A stretch of 64,000 bases of DNA from Vasconcelosia minhoensis LEGE 07310 (GTDB taxonomy: Bacteria; Cyanobacteriota; Cyanobacteriia; Phormidesmidales; Phormidesmidaceae), in the NCBI RefSeq assembly GCF_015207255.1, contig NZ_JADEXG010000012.1:36316-100315 (forward strand), written 5' to 3'. The notes below the pieces were generated by a model. The model was given only the letters and a program-made list of their open reading frames with translations. It was not told where the DNA came from and made no database searches. A program made the position numbers and the translations under genes. Shown piece by piece: positions 53,469-62,976 of this stretch (the stretch's first letter is position 1; each line of letters opens with the position of its first letter).

Positions 53469-53717
53469 CTAAGACGGTTCAGAGCCATCGATCAGATTCT
53501 TTTTCGATACTTTGACAGTCTTCCAGAGCGCCTTGATCTGCTCGTAGGCTTCCTGGGAGGAAATTTTGCCGTTGGTTTCCAGCCCGCAGATCAGCGATAC
53601 CCGATTGGCGAATTCCTGTAGATTGGCATTAAAGGCCAACGCCTCGGGCGAAAACTCGCCGCGATAGCGGCTGCGCGGCAGGATGAAGTCGTCTCTTTGC
53701 TGTTCGGAGTTGGTCAT
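53469..53717 (-). CDS. Small conserved cyanobacterial protein
   Basis: 82 residues. FILPRSRYRGEFSPEALAFN, NLQEFANRVSLICGLE and GKISSQEAYEQIKALWK form a compact helical protein with one cysteine. It belongs to a short family I know from many cyanobacterial genomes; function unknown. Convergent with wecB. The 402-base gap after it (53718-54119) holds a 15-base tandem (CCCCTGCAAGTTAG twice near 53746-53775), a GCTAGC hairpin near 53781-53799, and no gene. Confidence 0.7.
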   Translation of the reverse strand: MTNSEQQRDDFILPRSRYRGEFSPEALAFNANLQEFANRVSLICGLETNGKISSQEAYEQIKALWKTVKVSKKNLIDGSEPS

Positions 53718-54119
53718 AATGAATGAGTGATGTACCCGCTATTAACCCCTGCAAGTTAGCCCCTGCAAGTTGGTTAAGAGGCTAGCGCCTTTAAGCTAGC
53801 AATTTGCTCAGGAAAAATCATCCGTCACAGCGCCTTAAAGTCAGGCTTCCCATAAAGCACACCTGATATATCAATCTTGCTTAATATGCAGGCCGAGGTA
53901 GTGCCGCTGCCGTCGAGCGCGATCGCGTAAAACCTTTCCAAAGAAATATATTAAGTTTCATAGGTTTAACTGCCCAGACGGAGTGGGTAGAATACTTAAA
54001 GTCAGTTTGCCCAGCCGATCCTGCGCTGTGTAAATGGCTTCAGATTTTGCCTGTCCGATCGAATTGACTCGACTCGGAATTGACTGGGCCGTTCTGGCTG
54101 GGCCAACGTGCTGTAAATC

Positions 54120-55943
54120 ATGAGATTGATGCGACATAACCCGATTGGAGACTTTAAACGGGGTGTTATGACGGCAGCGCTTAGCTTGGGCATAGCGCTC
54201 TTCCAGCCGACTTCCCCGGGGGTTGCTGCGAGTCGGATCGTGCTGCGGGCCGGGCCGCTGCAGCAGACCGTCCAGCTGGAAGACTTAGAAACCTTTGCGA
54301 GCACGGGGCGGCTGCCCGACCGGCTGCGGGCCTTTGGGATTATTCTGACGCCAGAGGTGCGCCGGACGCTGCAGCAGCGGCTGAACCTCGATCCGCAGAT
54401 GAGCGATCGCATCATCGGTGACCTGCTGGCCTCACCCAACGGCGAGCTGCTGCTCGATACCTTGGCTACCATTGCCCCCGACCTAACGCCAGAACAGCTG
54501 CAGGCGGCGGTGCGGCTCGCGGCCATGCAGGCTGACGGCCTCAGCCTATTGAGTATACTTCGGGCCATTCCCCAAGAGAGCCTAGAAGTTGACCTGACCG
54601 CCGCGATCGCGCTGATCTCTCAGTTCAACCTGGCCAGCCTCGAAGGCCAGGCCCTGAGCAGCGTTCTAGACCACGAGCTGCTATCCACCGAGCCAGCCCC
54701 ACTGGCCCTCTTTGACCCGGCGGCGCCAGGGCCGGAGCGAGTGTTTCAGCGGACGCTGACGCTGCCTGATCGGGCGCGGGCGCGGCTGATCCCGGTGGAG
54801 GTTTACTGGAGCCGTGAAACCCAGGGGCCGCTGATCGTCCTATCCCACGGCTTTGGCGCCGATCGCTACTTTCTCAACTATCTGGCAGAACATCTGGCCT
54901 CCCATGGGCTGACGGTGGTGTCAATTGAGCATCCTGGCAGCGATGTCGATGCGCTGATGGGGCTAGCCCTGGATCCAGAAATCTTGCAGCGGCCGAGTCG
55001 GATTCTACCGGCGAGTGAATTTCTCGACCGACCGCGAGACGTCAGCTTTGTGCTAGACGAGCTGGCCGAGCTCGACCGCCGATCGCCAGTCTATCGCGGC
55101 AAGTTTAATACCGAGCAGGTGACGCTGATTGGTCATTCGCTAGGCGGCTATACGGGCTTAGCCCTAGCTGGGGCTAGGCTCGATCTGCGATCGCTGCGGG
55201 AGTTCTGCAACAACCTTCAGCCCCTGGGCACCTCACCCGCAGCCTGGCTCCAGTGTGCGGCAGTCGATCTACCCCAGCAGGAAGCTGACCTCAGCGACTC
55301 GCGGGTGACCCAGGTGGTGGCGATGAATCCGCTGACGGGGCGGCTGTTTGGCCCGCAGGGGCTGAGTCAGATCACCGTCCCTGCCCTGATTGTCGCTGGT
55401 ACGCAGGATGGCGTCACGCCGATTTTGTCACAGCAGCTGGCCCCCTTTGACCAGCTTTCTGGCCCTAAGTATCTGACCGCAGTGATTGGCGGCACTCATC
55501 TGAGCGTCGGCGATCCTAATAATGTCAATCCCTCGCTTACCCAAATTCCCTTCATGCCAGAGCTCCAGGGTGAGGAAGCGGCCAGCCTGCGCCAGTTTTT
55601 GCGCGGCGTCACGCTCAGCTTTGTGAATCAACAGACCGCTGAGGCTGACCGCTATGGCCCCTTCCTCGGTGCCGGCTATGCCCAGTCTTTCTCGACGGCG
55701 CAGCTGCCGCTACGGTTTACCGCTGAGCTGCCGAGTACTGTCCGCGTTTGGCTGCGGCTCAACCAGAATCTGACTGGAGCACCCCGGAGCACCGCAGGTC
55801 TGATTGTTTCCTGGGTACATCTAGAAACGATTGACAATCACACGCGGCTGCAGCGAGTTCAGCAGCAGGTGGTCGCTCACCTCCAGGCCAGTCACGCCGT
55901 TACCGTGCTGCGCTGGCCGCTGCATACGCTAGCGCTGCGCTGA
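54120..55943 (+). CDS. Exported alpha/beta hydrolase with DUF1400 domain
   Basis: 607 residues. A signal segment (AALSLGIALFQ, cleavage after GVAAS) is followed by DUF1400 (about 40-180, ASRIVLRAGPLQQTVQLEDL), a cyanobacterial module. The hydrolase has LIVLSHGFGADRYFLNYLAE, the nucleophile Ser in IGHSLGGYTGLALAG, an acid in VAGTQDGVTP and His in GGTHLSVGD. Probably a periplasmic lipase or esterase; substrate unknown. Its last 44 bases overlap a relic on the other strand. Confidence 0.85.
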   Translation: MRLMRHNPIGDFKRGVMTAALSLGIALFQPTSPGVAASRIVLRAGPLQQTVQLEDLETFASTGRLPDRLRAFGIILTPEVRRTLQQRLNLDPQMSDRIIGDLLASPNGELLLDTLATIAPDLTPEQLQAAVRLAAMQADGLSLLSILRAIPQESLEVDLTAAIALISQFNLASLEGQALSSVLDHELLSTEPAPLALFDPAAPGPERVFQRTLTLPDRARARLIPVEVYWSRETQGPLIVLSHGFGADRYFLNYLAEHLASHGLTVVSIEHPGSDVDALMGLALDPEILQRPSRILPASEFLDRPRDVSFVLDELAELDRRSPVYRGKFNTEQVTLIGHSLGGYTGLALAGARLDLRSLREFCNNLQPLGTSPAAWLQCAAVDLPQQEADLSDSRVTQVVAMNPLTGRLFGPQGLSQITVPALIVAGTQDGVTPILSQQLAPFDQLSGPKYLTAVIGGTHLSVGDPNNVNPSLTQIPFMPELQGEEAASLRQFLRGVTLSFVNQQTAEADRYGPFLGAGYAQSFSTAQLPLRFTAELPSTVRVWLRLNQNLTGAPRSTAGLIVSWVHLETIDNHTRLQRVQQQVVAHLQASHAVTVLRWPLHTLALR

Positions 55944-56070
55944 GGTTGACGCCCTTCAGCTCAGCGCGGCGCAGGTCGATGCCGGTTAAAACCTGGTTGG
56001 ATAGGTCAGCCTCGGTGAGATTGGCAAAAATGCGGTGGAAAACCCAGAGTTGCTGGCAGCAATCACCTTA
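55900..56070 (-). pseudogene. Pentapeptide-repeat gene remnant
   Basis: On the minus strand from about 56055 to a TAA at 55900-55902 one frame reads FANLTEADLSNQVL, then TGIDLRRAELKGVNLSAAL, clear A(D/N)LxxA(D/E)L repeats. There is no start codon, and a TAA closes the frame upstream near 56073. It is the end of a former pentapeptide-repeat protein, partly overlaid by the hydrolase gene. The rest of the gap to 56177 holds the ilvD promoter region. Confidence 0.6.
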
Positions 56071-56177
56071 ACTCAGTAATTCCAGCCAAGCATTCCCACA
56101 AATTGGGCCGCCGCTAACGGGCAGACCCAAGTTAAGGCTAATCTAAAGAAAACCGAGGACAGAATAGGAACTGAATC

Positions 56178-57863
56178 ATGCCTGACAACCGTAGAAGCCA
56201 GGTCGTTACCCAGGGCGTCCAGCGGGCCCCCAATCGCGCCATGCTGAGGGCTACCGGCTTTGGCGATAGCGATTTTAATAAGCCCATCGTCGGTCTGGCC
56301 AACGGCTACAGCACGATTACGCCCTGCAATATGGGGCTGAATACCCTGGCTCAGCGAGCCGAGGCGGGTCTACGAACGGCGGCAGCGATGCCCCAGATGT
56401 TTGGCACTATCACGATCAGCGATGGCATCTCGATGGGTACGGAGGGGATGAAATATTCCCTGGTCTCGCGGGAGGTGATTGCTGACTCGATTGAGACGGC
56501 CTGCATGGGGCAGAGTATGGACGGCGTGCTGGCGGTGGGTGGCTGCGATAAGAATATGCCGGGGGCAATGCTGGCGATCGCGCGAATGAATATCCCCGCC
56601 ATTTTCGTCTACGGCGGCACCATCAAGCCCGGCCACTACGACGGCAAAGACCTAACGGTGGTCAGCGCTTTTGAAGCCGTTGGCGAGTACAGCGCCGGTA
56701 AAATCAGCGCCGAAACGCTCCAGGCGGTCGAAAACCATGCCTGCCCCGGAGCGGGTTCCTGTGGCGGCATGTTCACAGCCAACACCATGTCCTCAGCCTT
56801 TGAAGCGATGGGCATGAGCCTGCCTTACTCTTCGACCATGGCGGCAGAGGATGAGGAAAAGGCTGAAAGCGCCGAAAAGTCGGCTTTTGTCCTGGTCGAA
56901 GCGATTCGCCAGCAGCTGTTGCCTCGCCAGATTCTCACCCGCCAGGCGTTTGAAAACGCGATCGCGGTGATCATGGCAGTCGGTGGCTCGACCAACTCGG
57001 TGCTGCATCTGCTCGCGATCGCCCACGCCGCCGAGGTTGAGCTGACTCTCGACGACTTTGAAACGATTCGGGCCAAAGTTCCGGTCTTCTGTGACCTGAA
57101 GCCCTCGGGACGCTATGTCGCCACTAACCTGCACCGGGCGGGCGGCATTCCCCTGGTGATGAAGATGCTGCTGGATCGGGGCCTGCTCCATGGTGAGGCG
57201 ATCACGATCAGCGGTCAGACCATTGCTGAAGTTTTGGCCGATGTCCCTTCTCAGCCCCAATCTGATCAGGACGTGATCCGCCCCTTTGACCAGCCGCTCT
57301 ATCCCCAGGGCCACCTCGGCATTCTCCGGGGCAACCTGGCTACCGAGGGCGCTGTCGCCAAGCTCACCGGCATCAAGCAGCGCCGCATCACTGGCCCGGC
57401 CCGCGTCTTCGAGTCGGAGGAAGCCTGCCTCGACGCCATCCTGGCGAAGAAGATCAATCCGGGCGACATCCTCGTCGTCCGATATGAGGGTCCCAAGGGC
57501 GGGCCGGGAATGCGAGAAATGCTCGCCCCCACCTCGGCCATCATTGGCGCGGGGCTGGGCGATTCGGTCGGGTTGATTACGGACGGGCGCTTCTCGGGCG
57601 GTACCTACGGCATGGTGGTGGGGCATGTAGCCCCGGAGGCGGCGGTGGGAGGCGCGATCGCGCTGATCCACGAAGGCGACGCCATCACCATCGACGCCGA
57701 CGCTCGCCGTCTCCACCTAGAGATCTCAGACACAGAGCTGGAACAGCGCCGCGCCGCCTGGCAGCCGCCGGCCCCAAGATATCCTCGTGGGGTGCTGGCA
57801 AAGTATGCCCAGCTCGTCTCCTCCAGCAGCCAAGGCGCAGTCACGGATTTGGGATATCTGTAA
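56178..57863 (+). CDS. ilvD: Dihydroxy-acid dehydratase
   Basis: 561 residues. The iron-sulfur cluster cysteines are in [30 protein letters not shown] and CNMGLN (ITPCNMGL). [20 protein letters not shown] is the C-terminal signature. It makes 2-keto acids for valine, isoleucine and leucine. Confidence 0.97.
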   Translation: MPDNRRSQVVTQGVQRAPNRAMLRATGFGDSDFNKPIVGLANGYSTITPCNMGLNTLAQRAEAGLRTAAAMPQMFGTITISDGISMGTEGMKYSLVSREVIADSIETACMGQSMDGVLAVGGCDKNMPGAMLAIARMNIPAIFVYGGTIKPGHYDGKDLTVVSAFEAVGEYSAGKISAETLQAVENHACPGAGSCGGMFTANTMSSAFEAMGMSLPYSSTMAAEDEEKAESAEKSAFVLVEAIRQQLLPRQILTRQAFENAIAVIMAVGGSTNSVLHLLAIAHAAEVELTLDDFETIRAKVPVFCDLKPSGRYVATNLHRAGGIPLVMKMLLDRGLLHGEAITISGQTIAEVLADVPSQPQSDQDVIRPFDQPLYPQGHLGILRGNLATEGAVAKLTGIKQRRITGPARVFESEEACLDAILAKKINPGDILVVRYEGPKGGPGMREMLAPTSAIIGAGLGDSVGLITDGRFSGGTYGMVVGHVAPEAAVGGAIALIHEGDAITIDADARRLHLEISDTELEQRRAAWQPPAPRYPRGVLAKYAQLVSSSSQGAVTDLGYL

Positions 57864-57890
57864 AAACCTGAAACAAGAAAATTTAACATA

Positions 57891-58082
57891 ATGAACGGAA
57901 TTCGACAAACGGCTGTCGTTCAACCTGGCGGCATCGTTGAGGTGCAGTCTGCCGAGTTAGCTGAAGGCAGCATGGTTGAGATAATCATATTGAGCGATGC
58001 TTCGACCGAAGCATCACCCTATCCACTCAAGCGAACAACCAGCTCTTAAACCGTCGTGACAAACGCGGCATGATGACGTAAG
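57891..58082 (+). CDS. Antitoxin-like small protein, no toxin beside it
   Basis: 63 residues. The start MNGIRQTAVVQPGGIVEVQS, AELAEGSMVEIIIL resembles cyanobacterial type II antitoxins of the VVQPGG group, usually about 70 residues with a toxin gene following. Here the C-terminus (STQANNQLLNRRDKRG) does not look like the family and runs into the convergent gene; no toxin is present. Probably a truncated orphan. Confidence 0.4.
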
Positions 58083-58579
58083 AGAGGAGTGAAACTGTAA
58101 TCGCCACGCTGACAGCAACCCGCAATAGCCAGGGCAAATATTGCATCACGGGTGCCAGCAACGGGTGCACAAATAGGGAAACAATCATCACCCCCACCCA
58201 AACTGAAATCGCTTGCTTATAACGCTTGGGTGCCGCAGGAGCAGCCTGTTTTGGCAGTTGAAACCACCCTTCTAAGCCCGTTAAAACCTGTACTGATTCT
58301 TGCTCTTGAATCAGTGGTTGAACGCGATCAATCCAACCCTTGCGAACTTTGGAGCTAAGCCAAGCTTCCAGGTTCGCGGCTGAGTCGAACTGTAGCGCAA
58401 TCACATAGTCAGAGGAGCCTCCCGTCTGGGGTCCATTTCAGAATGTTGACACCCAAATGCCCTTCAAATTGACGAGCATCGGCGGCGATACCTTTAATCC
58501 ATTCTTCATACCCAGCTTCACGGCCCGATCGCACGCGATGGGTGATGACAGCGGTGACATGATGGTGCTGATTCGACAT
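58027..58579 (-). pseudogene. Antibiotic-biosynthesis-monooxygenase-like gene, frameshifted
   Basis: From ATG 58579 the frame reads MSNQHHHVTAVITHRVRSG, EAGYEEWIKGIAADARQF, GHLGVNILKW, typical of an ABM domain, but stops after TPDGRLL at about 58411. In the next frame the protein continues as SSDYVIALQFDS, AANLEAWL and a tail with two membrane helices to 58027. A one-base change near 58430-58450 explains it. Restored, it would be an ABM protein of about 184 residues with C-terminal membrane segments. Sequencing error and real decay both remain possible. Confidence 0.75.
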
Positions 58580-58626
58580 AAGATCCACTTTTGCGTCATA
58601 GGGTCGTTGCCGACAGAAAGAAATTA

Positions 58627-58663
58627 GAGGGTGATACGACTAAACTTCTCGTTCATCACCCTC
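58627..58663 (-). terminator. Hairpin after the DUF5996 gene
   Basis: GAGGGTGAT and ATCACCCTC with a 19-base loop; on the minus strand followed by an imperfect T-rich stretch. Possible terminator of the 58790-59730 gene. Nothing else is seen in the gap 58580-58789. Confidence 0.4.
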
Positions 58664-58789
58664 CGCACGAAGGCTTAGTGACATCGGCCAGCGCTAACAC
58701 ATTGTTCTTAAATTCTTTGGACTGAATTCGACTGGGTAACGCTCAAACGAAATAATCTCAAATTCTCCCAGTACAAGTACTTGCTACCC

Positions 58790-59730
58790 TTATAGATGTG
58801 GGTTACGCTCCAGTGCTGCTCGGTCCCAATGACCCAAATTGGCTGCTGCCTCATAGGTGCTTTGCAGAAAAGTAAGGAGCGCTGCATCTGGATCATCGGC
58901 CTGTCTCACTGCTTCATAGGGTAGGATAAACTCTTGCATGTCTGAGCTATAGAATGCCTCTTGGGGCTGGACAGGGTAGTCTTGAAACCCTTCTGGTGCA
59001 GGGTAAGCATAAGCATAAAAAACAGGCTCTGCCACTGCTCCACCACCTGGCCAAAAACCACAACTGCTGACCTCATGTGAATAGGCCTCTCGTGTTACCC
59101 AATCTGCCATATTCGGAACTCCACCTGGATGCTCTGGCGCATGACGACCAGAAAAACGAGTTACCGCGAGATCAAAACTGCCCCAGAAGAAATGGACAGG
59201 GCTGGATTTACCAACAAATCGTGAACGGAACAGGGTCATAACTCGATCTACCTGCACAAGGATTCGCCAGAACCGCTGGGCATACTCTGGGTCATAAGTA
59301 GCATGTTGATAATCTTGATCAAACGGGAGTGGTTCTGAAATTTCTTGCGGCATTGTCCAAATTCGGACTTCAATCCCTATCTCGCTCAGTGCAGCCATCA
59401 CATTTTGATAGAAATCTGCAACGGAGCGTGGAGTGAGTGGAATTCTTTTGATCATGCCCTCGCTAGTTTCAATCTGTAATTGATGATCGAGGAAATCAAA
59501 GCTAATTTGAAAGCTTGGGTACCGTAAGGAATGACAGAGGTTGTTAATCCGCGTGGCGTGACATACAAGGTAGATTGCCACCAGTGATTGAGCTTGGGAG
59601 CAAGTGCAAGACGAATTTTACCGACAATCTGTGTCCACCGATGGACAGTTGAATAGGTATCCTGCCATGCTGCTAGCGACAAACTGGGCCAAATGCTGTC
59701 GGTGGGTATACTTTGAGTAAAAACTGCCAT
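58790..59730 (-). pseudogene. DUF5996 gene with one frameshift
   Basis: ATG 59730 has GGAGG seven bases upstream. The first frame reads IWPSLSLAAWQDTYSTVHRW, TQIVGKIRLALAPKLNHWW and TPRGLTTSVIPYG, and stops at about 59452. The second frame resumes with FQISFDFLDHQLQIETSEG and runs to 58790 (FFWGSFDLAVTRFSGRHAPE, SCGFWPGGGAVAEPVFYAYA). The junction near 59515-59523 lacks one base. Joined, the product is a complete DUF5996 protein of about 310 residues. Function of that family is unknown. Confidence 0.8.
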
Positions 59731-59789
59731 GAAAAAACCTCCATTTGACGAAAGATATCGGAAGAGAGCTAAATGCAATCAAAATCGCT

Positions 59790-60065
59790 TCAATAGTCCT
59801 TTCCCTGCTCATGGACAAAGCACCATAACCATTGTTCTCCCAATTCAGCCGAGCTAACGACCGAATGTCCAGTTGCCTCATGGTGACGGCGAGCATGTTG
59901 ATGCTCAGAAGAATCACAACACAGCATCTTTCCACAGGTTTGACAAATGCGTAGATGCACCCAGCGACTATTGATTCGCATACATTCTTCACAGCGAAAC
60001 ATTGGGTAGTTTGCTTTAGAAATGAGCGTTTCAGTAGTCAAATCGTTAAGATGTCTACAACTCAT
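59790..60065 (-). CDS. UBP-type zinc finger protein
   Basis: 91 residues with GGAG before the ATG. CRHLNDL, FRCEECMRINSRWVHLRIC, QTCGKMLCCDSSEHQHARRH and HHEATGHSVVSSAELGEQWL carry the Cys/His pattern of the zf-UBP fold, which in eukaryotes grips the free C-terminus of ubiquitin. Bacterial stand-alone copies exist with unknown partners. A gene for a ubiquitin-like protein was not noticed here. Confidence 0.8.
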   Translation of the reverse strand: MSCRHLNDLTTETLISKANYPMFRCEECMRINSRWVHLRICQTCGKMLCCDSSEHQHARRHHEATGHSVVSSAELGEQWLWCFVHEQGKDY

Positions 60066-60190
60066 ATGGCTCCTAATTAAGCAAGTGTTTACCTGGTACT
60101 TATCCGTTGCTTTTACTATCTAGAGTGTACTGAGTTCTAATGTTCGATTTCTTGCAGATTCTTACAGCATTTTGTCGGATTCCTATGATG

Positions 60191-60295
60191 TTAGCGAACC
60201 TGTTTAGGTGTCATTCCCATGAGGCGCTTGAACTGTTGCGTCAGAGGGCGTTTATCAGTCAGAATCCCAAAATAATACCCCACGGATTAGAACAT
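60191..60295 (-). pseudogene. AraC-family regulator remnant
   Basis: A minus-strand frame ending at TAA 60191-60193 reads TDKRPLTQQFKRLMGMTPKQ then VR, the C-terminal helix of AraC/XylS DNA-binding domains. A stop closes it upstream near 60285, so only the last 25-30 codons remain. The plus-strand frame covering it (60140-60421) is not protein-like. Confidence 0.55.
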
Positions 60296-60354
60296 AATCC
60301 AGCGATCACGGCGTCTCTCATGAGACAGACTTTGCCAGCTCAGCTAAGAGCCGA

Positions 60355-60546
60355 TCAATCAGCAGAATTGTCACCAGCTATTAGTTCTATGCTGTCGATT
60401 TCATTAGCCTGTATTGGGTAGGATTGCTTCAGCAATTCAGCGACTTCTTGCGCGATCGCAATCAGAGCAGAATTAACGGGAGAATTAGTCTGAGGTGTAA
60501 CCTCATGCTTGGAATCATGCTTGCGTTGTAGTTTTGAATGCGTCAT
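60355..60546 (-). CDS. Small hypothetical protein
   Basis: 63 residues from ATG 60546, preceded by GAGGA. MTHSKLQRKHDSKHEVTPQ leads to a helical, acidic C-terminus (NSALIAIAQEVAELLKQSYP, DSIELIAGD). Not recognised. Confidence 0.4.
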   Translation of the reverse strand: MTHSKLQRKHDSKHEVTPQTNSPVNSALIAIAQEVAELLKQSYPIQANEIDSIELIAGDNSAD

Positions 60547-60618
60547 CGGATCATCCTCAATGAAATACTGATTTATAATTGGCTGGATCAATGTCCATCG
60601 TCACTATCTTGATATGCG

Positions 60619-60990
60619 CTACGTCGTCCTCTGTGGTTCAACCTCGGTTTGGATGACGAAAGCCCTTAATTCGACCATCTGACTGTCGCGAAAGCACCAG
60701 ACATCGCAGTACGAATAATGAGCCACCTTCCCGTCTTCGTCTTTCATGGTGATGTCGCCGAGCGCCGTGACAAAATTATCCTCAGCGATTAAGTTCGCGA
60801 CCCTAAACGTTGGCGGCTCTACGTAAGTCGTTGCTATCCACTGACGAACGGCTGCTTTTCCTTGAAGGGTCTTGTCGCCTATAAACGTCCATTGCGTGTC
60901 GTCGGCGCAGAACGACAAGAATCCTTCATAGTTGCCTGCAGCGATCGCCGCGTTTGCCGCTTCTAAGATAGCTTTATTTTTCTCTGACAT
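60619..60990 (-). CDS. SnoaL-like (NTF2 fold) protein
   Basis: 123 residues with AGGAGT upstream. ILEAANAAIAAGNYEGFLSF, DTQWTFIGDKTLQGKAAVRQ, FVTALGDITMKDEDGK and YCDVWCFRDSQMVELRAFV follow the ketosteroid-isomerase-like SnoaL pattern. Substrate unknown. One of four small stress-type genes on this strand. Confidence 0.8.
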   Translation of the reverse strand: MSEKNKAILEAANAAIAAGNYEGFLSFCADDTQWTFIGDKTLQGKAAVRQWIATTYVEPPTFRVANLIAEDNFVTALGDITMKDEDGKVAHYSYCDVWCFRDSQMVELRAFVIQTEVEPQRTT

Positions 60991-61104
60991 CTGATTACTC
61001 CTTTGTTCAAGTGGATGCTTTAACGGAGCGAAAGCGGTTTCTCGATCGGTGCGTCCTTCGCCTTAGCGTAGTGCCGAATCACCCCATTGCCGCCTGTGCA
61101 AAAT

Positions 61105-61506
61105 TCACGGAACAATTGCAGTAACGCGGATTTCAATTCGCATCGTTGGCAGCCCAAGAGCCGCAACGCCTACCTCTGTCCAAATTGGGGCATGGTTGGG
61201 CATGTACTGGCGAAATAGCTTGACCATCACCTCGTTAACTTCTGGGGAAAACCCACCAACATGGTAAGAATTGACATGGACAACATGCTCCCAACCCGCT
61301 CCGGCAGCCGCCAAGGTTCGCTCGACGTTCCAAAACGCCTGGGCAATCTCGTCAGCAAGCGATTCGGGAATTTGCAGATTGTCATCCCAGCCACCTTGAC
61401 CTGATGTCTCCACGCGATCGCCAATTTTTACGGCTTGCGAGTAATGCAATTCATTCAGCATGTATTCCCCATAACCGGGAGTAACAAAAAACTTGGGCTT
61501 ATTCAT
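61105..61506 (-). CDS. RidA-family protein, divergent paralog
   Basis: 133 residues from ATG 61506 with GAGGA upstream. HYSQAVKIGDRVETSGQGGW, ADEIAQAFWNVERTLAAAGA, HVVHVNSYHVGGFS and LPTMRIEIRVTAI have the RidA fold, but the arginine found in PGRTAVGV of the paralog at 15790 is replaced by the segment PIWTEVGVAALG. It may therefore lack the classical imine-deaminase activity. Confidence 0.8.
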   Translation of the reverse strand: MNKPKFFVTPGYGEYMLNELHYSQAVKIGDRVETSGQGGWDDNLQIPESLADEIAQAFWNVERTLAAAGAGWEHVVHVNSYHVGGFSPEVNEVMVKLFRQYMPNHAPIWTEVGVAALGLPTMRIEIRVTAIVP

Positions 61507-61584
61507 GGTGTTCCTCATGTAATGCGTTTGATTCTATCTCGCGTTGCTGAAACAAACTCGTTTCAGCATCATCCGATTTAGATA

Positions 61585-61884
61585 CTAATGTTCAGAATTC
61601 ACTTGCTGTGTAATCACAATGATTTCTGCAAATAGCAAGACAACTATTAACCGCGAAAATGCTTGTAAAATGACTTCCATCGTCCAGTTCTGACTCCGAA
61701 CCTCCCAAATCATCCAAATAATAGTGAATCCAACCACAAACCAGGGTACGATGACTATAGAATTCCGTCTGCGATAGAAGCGGATCGCCGTCTCCCGCCA
61801 GAAAGGGAAGGTACTGAAAATACAAGCAATGTAGGACGTTCCTGCACTGATGAATAGGCTGGTTTGAAGACCCGAAGGCAGATT
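61585..61884 (-). pseudogene. N-terminally truncated membrane protein gene
   Basis: The minus frame ending at TAG 61585-61587 encodes SLFISAGTSYIACIFSTFPF, RRRNSIVIVPWFVVGFTIIW and a third hydrophobic run RLIVVLLFAEIIVIT. A TGA closes it near 61884 and no ATG/GTG start exists before the first helix, so the N-terminal part is missing. The alternative longer frame here is Cys/His-rich and not protein-like. Confidence 0.45.
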
Positions 61885-61900
61885 TGTTCAATTTCGGAAG

Positions 61901-62755
61901 TCAGCTAAATACCGTTGCATAATCGCGAGCAAAGTCCTTGAACTGACGCGGCGCTTTGCCAGTCGCATCCTCTATTCCTGAAGCGATCGCTGCGGCCTCA
62001 TTGCGCCGATAGTGGGCGTAATCTTCAATCAGTCCATCGGCTTGCCAAGCTGGCATCCCAAAGCCAACCATGGCTTCCCGCATCTGTTCGGGTGGAATAT
62101 CAACAAACGCAATCTGACGCTTCAGGGCAGCAGAGAGATATTCTGCCATCTCGGTATGTGTTAACGCCTGCGAACCCGTGAGATCGTAAATCTTTCCTTC
62201 ATGCCCAGCTTCGGTCAGAGCAGCGACAGCAACGTCAGCAATGTCGCGGATATCTACGACGCTCACCTTGGCATCACCGATCGCAGCGTAAAAGGTGTTT
62301 TGCTCAACGATCAATGATCGGAAGTTTAACAAGCCCTGCATAAACAGATTGGGGCGCAAAAACGTATACGCCATTTGGGTTGCTTGGATCGCCGATTCGA
62401 CAACCGCATGGTAGCGCAAAAAGCGCACAGGTGAGTGGGCATCGGCTGCAAATTGCGACAGTTTGACGATGTGCTTGACACCGCTTTGTTGTGCCGCATC
62501 GACAAACGCCAGTTGCTGTGCTTCGGCGTGTTCTGTTGAGTTGGTGACGAGGAAGGCTCGATCGACCCTTACCAGGGCAGAGGGCAGTGTTTCAGGACGA
62601 TCGAAATCAGCCTCGACCATTTCGAAGCCCAGATCTGCAATTGCCTTGGCACGATTGCGATCACGCACCATCGCGCGAGCTTGAACGTTTTGCGAGGCGA
62701 GACGCTTGAGTATCTCCAGCCCGTTATTTCCAGTTGCGCCAGTTACTAGGATCAT
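61901..62755 (-). CDS. NmrA-family NAD(P)-binding protein
   Basis: 284 residues from ATG 62755 with AGGAG six bases upstream. MILVTGATGNNGLEILKRL, VRDRNRAKAIADLGFEMVEA, VKHIVKLSQFAADAHSPV and FLRPNLFMQGLLNF match the NmrA/QOR2-like group of atypical short-chain dehydrogenases that read cellular redox state or reduce quinones. A hairpin (CTTCTGCT/AGCAGAAG, 62785-62806) lies just before the gene. Confidence 0.88.
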   Translation of the reverse strand: MILVTGATGNNGLEILKRLASQNVQARAMVRDRNRAKAIADLGFEMVEADFDRPETLPSALVRVDRAFLVTNSTEHAEAQQLAFVDAAQQSGVKHIVKLSQFAADAHSPVRFLRYHAVVESAIQATQMAYTFLRPNLFMQGLLNFRSLIVEQNTFYAAIGDAKVSVVDIRDIADVAVAALTEAGHEGKIYDLTGSQALTHTEMAEYLSAALKRQIAFVDIPPEQMREAMVGFGMPAWQADGLIEDYAHYRRNEAAAIASGIEDATGKAPRQFKDFARDYATVFS

Positions 62756-62895
62756 TTGAATCTCCTGATTAAATTTCGAGTATTCTTCTGCTCTACACAG
62801 CAGAAGTTTTTGAAACAAATATTCGACGAGTTGAAATTGTCCAAGTTTAGAATTTATTTGCTATGTAATGACAACAACACTCCGGACAACTCTGA

Positions 62896-62966
62896 CAGTA
62901 GGGTGGGCAATGGCCACCATTTTGTAAAACTCTTCATAGTAAGGTTTTGTGGGCATTGCCCAGGTA
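62896..62966. repeat. TGGGCAATG/CATTGCCCA repeat remnant
   Basis: GGTGGGCAATGGCCACC and, about 40 bases later, GGGCATTGCCCA form interrupted inverted pairs. GGGTGGGCATTGCCCACC-type repeats are widespread in cyanobacteria; this looks like a degraded copy. The gap 62756-62976 holds nothing else. Confidence 0.4.
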
Positions 62967-62976
62967 GCTCAGGCAA

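Noticed and set aside
56793..57716. 307-residue minus-strand ORF opposite ilvD
   Set aside because: Long only because of the codon bias of ilvD; no motif and fully antisense to an unambiguous gene.
60140..60421. 93-residue plus-strand ORF
   Set aside because: The opposite strand carries a clear AraC C-terminal remnant.
61592..61891. 99-residue minus ORF
   Set aside because: A different minus frame encodes three membrane helices over the same bases; this one is Cys/His/Ser-rich noise.
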